Positions 19,390-29,566 of a DNA stretch of 64,000 nucleotides are shown here, one piece after another. The notes below the pieces were generated by a model. That model was given only the letters and a program-made list of their open reading frames with translations. It searched no databases and was not told the DNA's origin. The number at the start of each line of letters is the position of its first letter. The first letter of the stretch is position 1. The DNA comes from Pleurodeles waltl. Taxonomy: Eukaryota; Chordata; Amphibia; Caudata; Salamandridae. The DNA is taken from contig NC_090439.1 in the NCBI RefSeq assembly GCF_031143425.1, forward strand, positions 349,302,027-349,366,026. Direction: 5' to 3'. A program made the position numbers and the translations under genes.

Positions 19390-22070
19390 TGTAGGAAGTT
19401 GGCTCTGTATGCACTATCTCAAAGTAAGGAATAGTATGCACAGAGTCCAAGGGTTCCCCTTAGAGGTAAGATAGTGGCAAAAAGAGATAATACTAATGCT
19501 CTATTTTGTGGTAGTGTGGTCGAGCAGTAGGCTTATCAAAGGAGTAGTGTTAAGCATTTGTTGTACATACACACAGGCAATAAATGAGGAACACACACTC
19601 AGAGACAAATCCAGCCAATGGGTTTTGTAATACAAAAATATATTTTCTTAGTTTATTTTAAGAACCACAGGTTCAAATTCTACATGTAATATCTCATTTG
19701 AAAGGTATTGCAGGTAAGTACTTTAGGAACTTTTAATCATTACATTAGCATGTATACTTTTTACATAAAACACAATAAGCTGTTTTAAAAGTGGACACTG
19801 CAATTTTCACAGTTCCTGGGGGAGGTAAGTTTTTGTTAGTTTTGTCAGGTAAGTAAATCACTTACAAGTCTCAGGTTTGGGTCCAAGGTAGCCCACCGTT
19901 GGGGGTTCAGAGCAACCCCAAAGTTACCACACCAGCAGCTCAGGGCCGGTCAGGTGCAGAGGTCAAAGAGGTGCCCAAAACGCATAGGCTTCAATGGAGA
20001 GAAGGGGGTGCCCCGGTTCCGGTCTGCCAGCAGGTAAGTACCCGCGTCTTCGGAGGGCAGACCAGGGGGGTTTTGTAGGGCGCCGGGGGGGACACAAGTC
20101 CACACAGAAAGTACACCCTCAGCAGCGCGGGGGCGGCCGGGTGCAGTGTGCAAACAAGCGTTGGGTTCTCTGTAGATTTCAATGAGAGATCAAGGGATCT
20201 CTTCAGCAGTGCAGGCAGGCAAGGGGGGGGCTCCTCGGGGTAGCCACCACCTGGGCAAGGGAGAGGGCCTCCTGGGGGTCACTCCTGCACAGGAGTTCCG
20301 TTCCTTTAGGTGCTGGGGGCTGCGGGTGCAGGGTCTTTTCCAGCCGTCGGGAAAGGGAGTTCAGGCAGTCGCGGTCAGGGGGAGCCTCGGGATTCCCTCT
20401 GCAGGCGTTGCTGTGGGGGCTCAGGGGGGACAACTTTGGTTACTCACGGTCTCGGAGTCGCCGGAGGGTCCTCCCTGAGGTGTTGGTTCTCCACCAGTCG
20501 AGTCGGGGTCGCCGGGTGCAGTGTTGCAAGTCTCACGCTTCTTGCGGGGAGTTGCAGGGGTCTTTAAGTCTGCTCCTTGAAACAAAGTTGCAGTTCTTTT
20601 GGAGCAGGGCCGCTGTCCTCGGGAGTTCCTTGTTTTGCTTGAAGCAGGGCAGTCCTCTGAGGATTCAGAGGTCTCTGGTCCTTTGGAAAGCGTCGCTGGA
20701 GCAGGGTTCTTTGGAAGGCAGGAGACAGGCCGGTAGGACTGGGGCCAAAGCAGTTGGTGTCTTCTGTTCTTCCTCTGCAGGGGTTTTTCAGCTCAGCAGT
20801 CTTCTTCTTCTTGTAGTTTCAGGAATCTAAATTCTTAGGTTCAGGGAAGCCCTTAAATACTAAATTTAAGGGCGTGTTTAGGTCTGGGGGGTTAGTAGCC
20901 AATGGCTACTAGCCCTGAGGGTGGGTTCACCCTCTTTGTGCCTCCTCCCAAGGGGAGGGGTCACATCCCTAATCCTATTGGGGAATCCTCCATCTGCAAG
21001 ATGGAGGATTTCTAAAAGTTAGAGTCACTTCAGCTCAGGACACCTTAGGGGCTGTCCTGACTGGCCAGTGACTCCTCATTGTTAGTCTCATTATTTCCTC
21101 CGGCCTTGCCGCCAAAAGTGGGGGCCGTGGCCGGAGGGGGCGGGCAACTCCACTAGCTGGAGTGTCCTGCGGTGCTGGCACAAAGGGGTGAGCCTTTGAG
21201 GCTCACCGCCAGGTGTGACAGCTCCTGCCTGGGGGAGGTGTTAGCATCTCCACCCAGTGCAGGCTTTGTTACTGGCCTGAGAGTGACAAAGGCACTCTCC
21301 CCATGGGGCCAGCAACATGTCTCAGTTGTGGCAGGCTGCTGGAACCAGTCAGCCTACACTGAACAATTGGGTAAAATACAGGGGGCATCTCTAAGATGCT
21401 CTCTGTGTGCATTTTTTTAATAAATCCAACACTGGCATCAGTGTGGGTTTATTATTCTGAGAAGTTTGATACTAAACTTCCCAGTATTCAGTGTAGCCAT
21501 TATGGAGCTGTGGAGTTCATTTTTGACAGACTCCCAGCCCATATACTCTTATGGCTACCCTGCACTTACAATGTCTAAGGTTTTGCTTAGACACTGTAGG
21601 GGCATAGTGCTCATGCACATATGCCCTCACCTGTGGTATAGTGCACCCTGCCTTAGGGCTGTAAGGCCTACTAGAGGGGTGACTTACCTATGCCACAGGC
21701 AGTGGGAGGTTGGCATGGCACCCTGAGGGGAGTGCCATGTCGACTTAGTCATTTTCTCCCCACTAGCACACACAAGCTGGCAAGCAGTGTGTCTGTGCTG
21801 AGTGAGGGGTCCCTAGGGTGGCATAAGACATGCTGCCGCCCTTAGAGACCTTCCCTGGCATCAGGGCCCTTGGTACCAGGGGTACCAGTTACAAGGGACT
21901 TACCTAGGTGCCAGGGTTGTGCCAATTGTGGAAACAATGGTACATTTTAGGTGAAAGAACACTGGTGCTGGGGCCTGGTTAGCAGGGTCCCAGCACACTT
22001 CTCAGTCAAGTCAGCATCAGTATCAGGCAAAAAGTGGGGGGTAACTGCAACAGGGAGCCATTTCTTTACA
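19390..22070 (-). repeat. element 3 3' LTR
   Basis: This 2681-bp LTR is bounded by TG and CA. It is of the 'gtatgcactatctc' subfamily, distinct from element 1 ('gtatgtgctatttc'). The conserved hairpins (AAAT/ATTT stem near 20851, AATCCTCCATC stem near 20985) and AATAAA on the minus strand are kept. Confidence 0.93.
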
Positions 22071-22189
22071 CAAGCCCCCCCCCAGCCCACAGGCCAGGAG
22101 ACTCAGCCAAAGCTGGAAGAGTCTTCCTAGTCTGTCAGGCGAGGAAGAGTAGAGGAAATAGGCTGGTTTGTTGCAGGGCCTACTCTGCC

Positions 22190-24598
22190 TTACATCCTCC
22201 TGTTCAGGTCATTCCATCTGGGGAACTGACCCACTTCCACAGTAATAGGACCTAGTCTGAATTGCCTCTTGTCTGTGCTTTTTATGTCTTCACCCATTCT
22301 CTCTATTTTGGGATTAGAGGTATCCACCTCTGCTAATCTTATCTTAGCCAGGGTCACCCCTAGCTTACCCAAAGAGGTTACCCAGAGCTGGAGTAACCCC
22401 ACCATGACCAACAGGGTCAGGGGGCCTAACTTGCTATTTGGCATGGGGTCAGACCACCATGCCAAGGATAGTGCAGCCATAAAGGCTAACACCCAGCAGA
22501 GGCCACTGGCAGCTGTCAGTGCCCAGAACCACACCTTTAGCTCTTCACCTACAAGGGAAGGGGCTAAGTTACAGGCTTCTTTGGGTTCAGGGTGCCTGTC
22601 TGCTGTATTAGAGTGGGGGGTTACCACATCTTGTAGTAAACACCCTTCTTCCACTCTTTCTTCTGTTAGCTGAGGAGCCACCCACTCAGGCTTAACAGTT
22701 GCCTGACTAGCCAGGACTTCTTGTGGGGCAAGTTGGACTGTATCAGTGCCACTTTTGGAGTTCTCCCCTACTGGAGCAGAATCTCCTTGGCTTGCTGGGA
22801 CCTTGGCTAAAGGTTGTCCACCCTTCCTACACTGTTTTCTATTCTTTTTCTTCTGGGGCCTGCATGCAGTTACTGCAGGGGCAGGATCTCCAGAATCCTT
22901 GGGAGAGGACTGGCACTGGACCAGTTCCTCTCTTGGGCTCTGACTAACCTCTGGGTAGTCATTTCCAAGGAGACAATCAAGGGGGAGGTCTGTACTGACT
23001 ACCACCCTTCTCCAGCTAAAAGTCCCACCCACTTCTATGGGCACAAAAGCCACAGGCCTAACAGTGACCCTGTCTGGGCTAACTCTTACTCTGGCAGTCT
23101 CACCTGGGATGTACTGGTTTGACAACAACAGCCTGTCATGCACAATAGTGTGACTGGCACAAGTGTCTCTCAGGGCAGTGGCTGGGATTCCATTCACCAG
23201 TACGTGGTGGAAGTGTCTACTTCCCTCTGGAATCTCCAACTCACCTGTTGGGCCCTTTTTCCAGTTGAAGGCTATGAAGACCTCCTCATCTGAGGAGTCA
23301 TCCCCAATGGCTACACTGGTCACCCCTGGGATTTTGCTAGGGGCTTTGTTTTTGGGACAAGAAGTGTCCTTGGTGTGGTGCCCTGTCTGTTTACAGTTAT
23401 GGCACCATTCCTTAGTGGCATCCCAGTTCTTACCCTGGTACCCACCTTTGTTTTGGGTTGTGTCTCGGGGCCCACCCACCTGGTCTGGTTTTTGGGGGCC
23501 TACAGAGGACTCTTTTTCTTTGTTTCTAGTGTCACCCACTTTCTCCTGAGGAGGTTTTGTAACCCCTTTCTTTTGGTCACCCCCAGTGGAAGTTTTGGTT
23601 ACCCTAGTCTTGACCCAGTGGTCTGCCTTCTTTCCCAATTCTTGGGGAGGAATTGGACCTAGGTCTACCAGATACTGATGCAACTTTTCATTGAAGCAGT
23701 TACTTAAAATGTGTTCTTTCATAAACAAATTATAAAGCCCAACATAGTCATGCACTTCATTTCCAGTTACCCAACCATCCAGTGTTTTCACTGAGTAGTC
23801 TACAAAATCAACCCAGGTCTGGCTCGAGGATTTTTGAGCCCCCCTGAATCTAATTCTATACTCCTCAGTGGAGAATCCAAAGCCCTCAATCAGGGTTCCC
23901 TTCATGAGGTCATAAGATTCTGCATCATTTCCAGAGAGTGTGAGGAGTCTATCCCTACACTTTCCTGTGAACATTTCCCAAAGGAGAGCACCCCAGTGAG
24001 ATTTGTTCACTTTTCTGGTTACACAAGCCCTCTCAAAAGCTGTGAACCATTTGGTGATGTCATCACCATCTTCATATTTAGTTACAATCCCTTTAGGGAT
24101 TTTCAACATGTCAGGAGAATCTCTGACCCCAGTTATGTTGCTGCCACCATTGATGGGTCCTAGGCCCATCTCTTGTCTTTCCCTTTCTATGGCTAGGATC
24201 TGTCTTTCCAAAGCCAATCTTTTGGCCATCCTGGCTAACTGGATGTCCTCTTCACTGGAGTTATCCTCAGTGATTTCAGAGAGGTTGGTCCCTCCTGTGA
24301 GGGAGCCAGCATCTCTGACTATTATGCTTGGAGTCAGGGCTTGAGAGGCCCTGTCTTCCCTAGATAGGACTGGTAGGGGGGAATCACCCTCCAAGTCACT
24401 ATCATCATCCTCTGTGTTGCCATCCTCAGAGGGGTTGGCTCTTTCAAACTCTGCCAAAAGCTCCTGGAGCTGTAGTTTGGAAGGTCTGGGGCCCATTACT
24501 ATTTTCTTTAGTGTACAGAGTGACCTTAGCTCCCTCATCTTAAGATGGAGGTAAGGTGTGGTGTCGAGTTCCACCACATTCATCTCTGTACTAGACAT
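22190..24598 (-). CDS. gag: Gag-protease with C-terminal two-helix hydrophobic module
   Basis: The open frame is 802 codons without interruption. Residues 1-332 follow element 1 Gag closely, including the SCAN-like capsid. A zinc knuckle (CX2CX4HX6C) spans C399-C414. A protease-like fold follows, but its active-site triplet is DTC (478-480) instead of DTG, while DCLLGND (541-547) is kept. From about residue 420 on, the sequence is unlike element 1. After a Lys/Gln/Pro-rich linker come two hydrophobic segments, about 689-714 (WFWALTAASGLCWVLAFMAA) and 724-750 (LGPLTLLVMVGLLQLWV). A polar tail of some 50 residues ends 119 nt before the 3' LTR. The C-terminal module sits where pol should be. Its origin is unknown; an envelope remnant, a captured host piece or a new membrane anchor are all possible. 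Confidence 0.88.
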   Translation of the reverse strand: MSSTEMNVVELDTTPYLHLKMRELRSLCTLKKIVMGPRPSKLQLQELLAEFERANPSEDGNTEDDDSDLEGDSPLPVLSREDRASQALTPSIIVRDAGSLTGGTNLSEITEDNSSEEDIQLARMAKRLALERQILAIERERQEMGLGPINGGSNITGVRDSPDMLKIPKGIVTKYEDGDDITKWFTAFERACVTRKVNKSHWGALLWEMFTGKCRDRLLTLSGNDAESYDLMKGTLIEGFGFSTEEYRIRFRGAQKSSSQTWVDFVDYSVKTLDGWVTGNEVHDYVGLYNLFMKEHILSNCFNEKLHQYLVDLGPIPPQELGKKADHWVKTRVTKTSTGGDQKKGVTKPPQEKVGDTRNKEKESSVGPQKPDQVGGPRDTTQNKGGYQGKNWDATKEWCHNCKQTGHHTKDTSCPKNKAPSKIPGVTSVAIGDDSSDEEVFIAFNWKKGPTGELEIPEGSRHFHHVLVNGIPATALRDTCASHTIVHDRLLLSNQYIPGETARVRVSPDRVTVRPVAFVPIEVGGTFSWRRVVVSTDLPLDCLLGNDYPEVSQSPREELVQCQSSPKDSGDPAPAVTACRPQKKKNRKQCRKGGQPLAKVPASQGDSAPVGENSKSGTDTVQLAPQEVLASQATVKPEWVAPQLTEERVEEGCLLQDVVTPHSNTADRHPEPKEACNLAPSLVGEELKVWFWALTAASGLCWVLAFMAALSLAWWSDPMPNSKLGPLTLLVMVGLLQLWVTSLGKLGVTLAKIRLAEVDTSNPKIERMGEDIKSTDKRQFRLGPITVEVGQFPRWNDLNRRM

Positions 24599-24845
24599 TA
24601 TGCTTCTAAAAGTTGGAATACTTTTTAAGAATCTAAAACTAGTTCTAGGTTCTAATTCAAACTTTTACCAAACTTTTAAACTCTAAAAGGAAATGCTAAC
24701 AGGGACTAACACAAGGCCCTAGCAGGACTTTTAAGAATTTAGAAAAAATTCAAATTGCAAAAAATCAAGTTCTAATGACAATTTTTGGAATTTGTCGTGT
24801 GATCAGGTATTGGCTGAGTAGTCCAGCAAATGCAAAGTCTTGTAC

Positions 24846-24864
24846 CCCACCGCTGATCCACCAA
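24846..24864 (-). promoter_or_regulatory. candidate primer-binding site of element 3
   Basis: The minus strand reads TGGTGGATCAGCGGTGGGG next to the 5' LTR end, identical to the site of element 1. The shared primer fits the idea that element 3 is replicated by the enzymes of an element 1-type helper. Confidence 0.55.
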
Positions 24865-27548
24865 TGTAGGAAGTTGGCTCTGTATGCACTATCTCAAAGT
24901 AAGGAATAGTATGCACAGAGTCCAAGGGTTCCCCTTAGAGGTAAGATAGTGGCAAAAAGAGATAATACTAATGCTCTATTTTGTGGTAGTGTGGTCGAGC
25001 AGTAGGCTTATCAAAGGAGTAGTGTTAAGCATTTGTTGTACATACACACAGGCAATAAATGAGGAACACACACTCAGAGACAAATCCAGCCAATGGGTTT
25101 TGTTATAGAAAAATATATTTTCTTAGTTTATTTTAAGAACCACAGGTTCAAATTCTACATCTAATATCTCATTTGAAAGGTATTGCAGGTAAGTACTTTA
25201 GGAACTTTGAATCATTACATTAGCATGTACACTTTTTACATAAAACACAATAAGCTGTTTTAAAAGTGGACACACTGCAATTTTCACAGTTCCTGGGGGA
25301 GGTAAGTTATTGTTAGTTTTGTCAGGTAAGTAAATCACTTACAAGTCTCAGGTTTGGGTCCAAGGTAGCCCACCGTTGGGGGTTCAGAGCAACCCCAAAG
25401 TTACCACACCAGCAGCTCAGGGCCGGTCAGGTGCAGAGGTCAAAGAGGTGCCCAAAACGCATAGGCTTCAATGGAGAGAAGGGGTGCCCCGGTTCCGGTC
25501 TCTGCCAGCAGGTAAGTACCCGCGTCTTCGGAGGGCAGACCAGGGGGGTTTTGTAGGGCACCAGGGGGGACACAAGTCCACAGAGAAAGTACACCCTCAG
25601 CAGCGCGGGGGCGGCCGGGTGCAGTGTGCAAACAAGCGTCGGGTTCTCTGTAGATTTCAATGAGAGATCAAGGGATCTCTTCAGCGGTGCAGGCAGGCAA
25701 GGGGGGGGCTCCTCAGGGTAGCCACCACCTGGGCAAGGGAGAGGGCCTCCTGGGGGTCACTCCTGCACAGGAGTTCCGTTCCTTTAGGTGCTGGGGGCTG
25801 CGGGTGCAGGGTCTTTTCCAGCCGTCGGGAAAGGGAGTTCAGGCAGTCGCGGTCAGGGGGAGCCTCAGGATTCCCTCTGCAGGCGTCGCTGTGGGGGCTC
25901 AGGGGGGACAACTTTGGTTACTCATGGTCTCGGAGTCGCCGGAGGGTCCTCCCTGAGGTGTTGGTTCTCCACCAGTCGAGTCGGGGTCGCCGGGTGCAGT
26001 GTTGCAAGTCTCACGCTTCTTGCGGGGAGTTGCAGGGGTCTTTAAGTCTGCTCCTTGAAACAAAGTTGCAGTTCTTTTGGAGCAGGGCCGCTGTCCTCGG
26101 GAGTTCCTTGTTTTGCTTGAAGCAGGGCAGTCCTCTGAGGATTCAGAGGTCGCTGGTCCTTTGGAAAGCGTCGCCGGAGCAGGGTTCTTTGGAAGGCAGG
26201 AGACAGGCCGGTAGGACTGGGGCCAAAGCAGTTGGTGTCTTCTGTTCTTCCTCTGCAGGGGTTTTTCAGCTCAGCAGTCTTCTTCTTCTTGTAGTTTCAG
26301 GAATCTAAATTCTTAGGTTCAGGGAAGCCCTTAAATACTAAATTTAAGGGCGTGTTTAGGTCTGGGGGGTTAGTAGCCAATGGCTACTAGCCCTGAGGGT
26401 GGGTACACCCTCTTTGTGCCTCCTCCCAAGGGGAGGGGGTCACATCCCTAATCCTATTGGGGAATCCTCCATCTGCAAGATGGAGGATTTCTAAAAGTTA
26501 GAGTCACTTCAGCTCAGGACACCTTAGGGGCTGTCCTGACTGGCCAGTGACTCCTCCTTGTTATTCTCATTATTTCCTCCGGCCTTGCCGCCAAAAGTGG
26601 GGGCCGTGGCCGGAGGGGGCGGGCAACTCCACTAGCTGGAGTGTCCTGCGGTGCTGGCACAAAGGGGTGAGCCTTTGAGGCTCACCGCCAGGTGTGACAG
26701 CTCCTGCCTGGGGGAGGTGTTAGCATCTCCACCCAGTGCAGGCTTTGTTACTGGCCTCAGAGTGACAAAGGCAATCTCCCCATGGGGCCAGCAACATGTC
26801 TCGGTTGTGGCAGGCTGCTGGAACCAGTCAGCCTACACTGAACAATTGGGTAAAATACAGGGGGCATCTCTAAGATGCTCTCTGTGTGCATTTTTTAATA
26901 AATCCAACACTGGCATCAGTGTGGGTTTATTATTCTGAGAAGTTTGATACTAAACTTCCTAGTATTCAGTGTAGCCATTATGGAGCTGTGGAGTTCGTTT
27001 TTGACAGACTCCCAGCCCATATACTCTTATGGCTACCCTGCACTTACAATGTCTAAGGTTTTGCTTAGACACTGTAGGGGCATAGTGCTCATGCACATAT
27101 GCCCTCACCTGTGGTATAGTGCACCCTGCCTTAGGGCTGTAAGGCCTACTAGAGGGGTGACTTACCTATGCCACAGGCAGTGGGAGGTTGGCATGGCACC
27201 CTGAGGGGAGTGCCATGTCGACTTAGTCATTTTCTCCCCACCAGCACACACAAGCTGGCAAGGAGTGTGTCTGTGCTGAGTGAGGGGTCCCTAGGGTGGC
27301 ATAAGACATGCTGCAGCCCTTAGAGACCTTCCCTGGCATCAGGGCCCTTGGTACCAGGGGTACCAGTTACAAGGGACTTACCTAGGTGCCAGGGTTGTGC
27401 CAATTGTGGAAACAATGGTACATTTTAGGTGAAAGAACACTAGTGCTGGGGCCTGGTTAGCAGGGTCCCAGCACACTTCTCAGTCAAGTCAGCATCAGTA
27501 TCAGGCAAAAAGTGGGGGGTAACTGCAACAGGGAGCCATTTTTTTACA
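24865..27548 (-). repeat. element 3 5' LTR
   Basis: The LTR is 2684 bp, TG...CA, with about 1 percent difference from the 3' LTR at 19390-22070. Differences include several one- and two-base indels and substitutions spread over the whole length, which indicates independent decay since insertion. Confidence 0.93.
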
Positions 27549-27676
27549 GTGAAGGCATGTTAATCCGTGGCTTCTTTGCAGCACATCCAGTCTGAATATG
27601 AGGAGATGCATGTGCCAATCTGATAAAGCACATAGTAAATGAGGCAAAACATTGAGCCTTATTCCCAGATACAGAC

Positions 27677-27817
27677 CCGTGTAACATGCCAGAAAAGGCT
27701 CTCGCAGACATCAGACACGCCAAAGCAGAAGCAGTCGGTGCAGCCACGAGGATTTCTCTCTTGCAGGTTGTAGGAGCCTGGTTTGCAGTGGTCGCAGTTC
27801 TCACCCTTAACATTTTC
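27677..27817 (-). CDS. LAMA1: LAMA1 exon: LE4 and start of LE5
   Basis: The exon is 141 nt, 47 codons, phase 0 at both ends. The acceptor is tttgcag just above 27817. The donor reads gtctgt (27671-27676), a weak but usable GT site chosen because it keeps the frame into the next exon (VTR then VSDIVGW). The peptide has the laminin LE pattern with ENVKGENCDHCKPGSYNL and GCTDCFCFGVSDVC; the alpha-1 chain reads similarly (CDRCKPGFYNL, CFCFGVSDVC). LE repeats form a rod held by four disulphides each. The intron to the next upstream exon is only 879 bp, whereas the one downstream is 24.3 kb. Confidence 0.88.
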
Positions 27818-28696
27818 CTGCAAATTGAAAGATGCTTTATAAATTGGTCCAAATACTGTGAATGTAGCTTAAGAATTCAAACATAATCCTTAAAAATGTA
27901 CACATGTTAACGGATGTGATGCAATTCATTCACATTACAGGTGAATATTTAAACTTTTACGAAACATCTTTGGAAGGTTCCAGATACAATTCACTTCACT
28001 ATTTCTACTTTGATGATGGAGGTAACTCTATGAGTGGCAAGCTGTAAGGTGTGAATTATGAAAATAGACTATCAAATTGTGGTATGCGCTTTTAGATGTA
28101 TAATAGCGCCAATTTTAAAACCCTTGCTGTCATTCCTTGATTCTGTATCATAACATCTAAAATCACAGCACCTCGTCTAACATGTCTCACATAGACCAAA
28201 CTACAAACAGCACCCTCCCATTCATGCACCCCAAAGTGCACCCAAGAACCTTATACAAACTGAAGCATTTCACAATATTGTCAGGGGTGTGGAGCATTGA
28301 ACAAATAATACAATCGGCCCACCCAGACAGTGATCTGTGCCTCACATATTACAAAAGTACAATACATACACTGTCACTGGTACACTTATATACTGACGTC
28401 ATCCAAGGGCTAGAAAACAGTTCAGACATCAGAGCAATATAACATTTTTTTATGTGTCAGCCATTTTTCTCATAGAACTTGAAATGATCATATCTTTATT
28501 TTCTTTGAAACGAAACTAAAAGCAAGCATTCACTTTAAAAACCAGTTGTCCATGTTTGAGCTTGCAGAATATGAGCTGTCTTTGCATTGTCTGTAGAGCA
28601 AAACTTTGTATGAATTACACTGATGCAGTCTACATTGAGCATTTCTGTTTGTGTAAGCAAAAGGCATAATGCACTCAAAAGACTTTTTAGACCCAC
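27818..28696. other. short LAMA1 intron
   Basis: This 879-bp intron lies between two LE exons. It is AT-rich unique-looking sequence with no repeat or RNA gene recognised. It is a rare intron here without a mobile element. Confidence 0.6.
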
Positions 28697-28857
28697 CTTG
28701 CAGAAACAGGGCTCGGTGCAGGGGTCGTCATTCACGCTGCCCACCAAGCTGCAGTTGCAGTGTAAGCAATGTGGGTAGCCCCGGTATCCGAAGACACAGC
28801 GATCACACTTTTCACCAGTGTAGCCTTCTCTGCATTGGCAGCGGCCTGGAAGTAAGC
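28697..28857 (-). CDS. LAMA1: LAMA1 exon: LE3 and start of LE4
   Basis: The exon is 161 nt. It starts with two bases that complete a glycine codon from the previous exon, then 53 codons, and ends in phase 0. The acceptor is ttttcaag and the donor is gtgggt (28691-28696). The peptide shows CQCREGYTGEKCDRC, GYRGYPHC and NDDPCTEPCFCK, the cysteine spacing of LE repeats, and matches laminin alpha-1 (CPCKEGYTGEKCDRC, DEPCTGPCVCK). It joins the exon at 41703-41808 through a 12.8-kb intron that is about nine-tenths element 2. Confidence 0.9.
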
Positions 28858-29562
28858 CTTGAAAATAGATATAAATACAAAGCAGAAAAATAAATTCAGT
28901 TTAGCAAAGGAGGAAGATGATGTTGACAACAATCACCAAATCCTGTTATGTGCTACCTGTGTGTTTATGGAACCACTTAAAAGAGGACCTCTTCCCTAAA
29001 TAGACACGTTTTAGCCACCTACAGTGTCTTGGCGCTGCAGTTTCCATTCTGCACCTAAAACAATTAATTCAAGCCCCATATTCAGGCACTCTTTCCACGA
29101 CTATTGTGACTTACCATTTGGAACAAGAATCATGTTGAGTAAAAGTGAAAAAAGTGCGTGTAAAAAGTGAAAGCGAAGGAATGAATATTTGAAATTTCAA
29201 AGCTGGCAACCATGCCTTCTCAGTGGCAAGTTCTCAAACAAGCATGTGTAATGAAATCTCACCTAGCGCTGATCCGGTACTGTATACAAAGGTTTATTTT
29301 TAATCATCAAGTGATTAATATCTGTCAACTACTGAGACTCTTTATAATGCTACTTTTACATAGGAGTCTAGCTCGAATATTATTTGGTAATGTTGAAGAT
29401 CTTGTGATGTGTCCTACAAAAGTATTTGCATTTGAAACTGAATTATTTGGAAAAATGTTACGTAAGAACAATCATCATATAAAATTTGTAAATATATAGT
29501 TAAAACTTTTCAGAAGATCCAGCCTATTCCATTCCCATGTCACATAGCAAAAAATGCTAGCA
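28858..29562. other. intron sequence left of element 2
   Basis: Unique-looking AT-rich DNA, about 700 bp. It ends at the target site of element 2 ('gctagcagcgg'). No exon or RNA gene is recognised. Confidence 0.5.
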
Positions 29563-29566
29563 GCGG

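Larger units (their letters stand above)
19390..27548 (-). mobile_element. element 3: non-autonomous LTR element with Gag-protease-membrane frame
   Basis: The element is 8159 bp, flanked by the duplication GTGAA (19385-19389 and 27549-27553). LTRs are 2681 and 2684 bp and differ at roughly 30 sites, so it is older than element 1. The 2.8-kb internal region has the same primer-binding site, one long open frame and a G-rich polypurine tract, but no integrase, reverse transcriptase or RNase H. Both TG/CA ends are intact, so a helper such as element 1 probably supplied pol. Sense orientation matches LAMA1. Confidence 0.93.
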
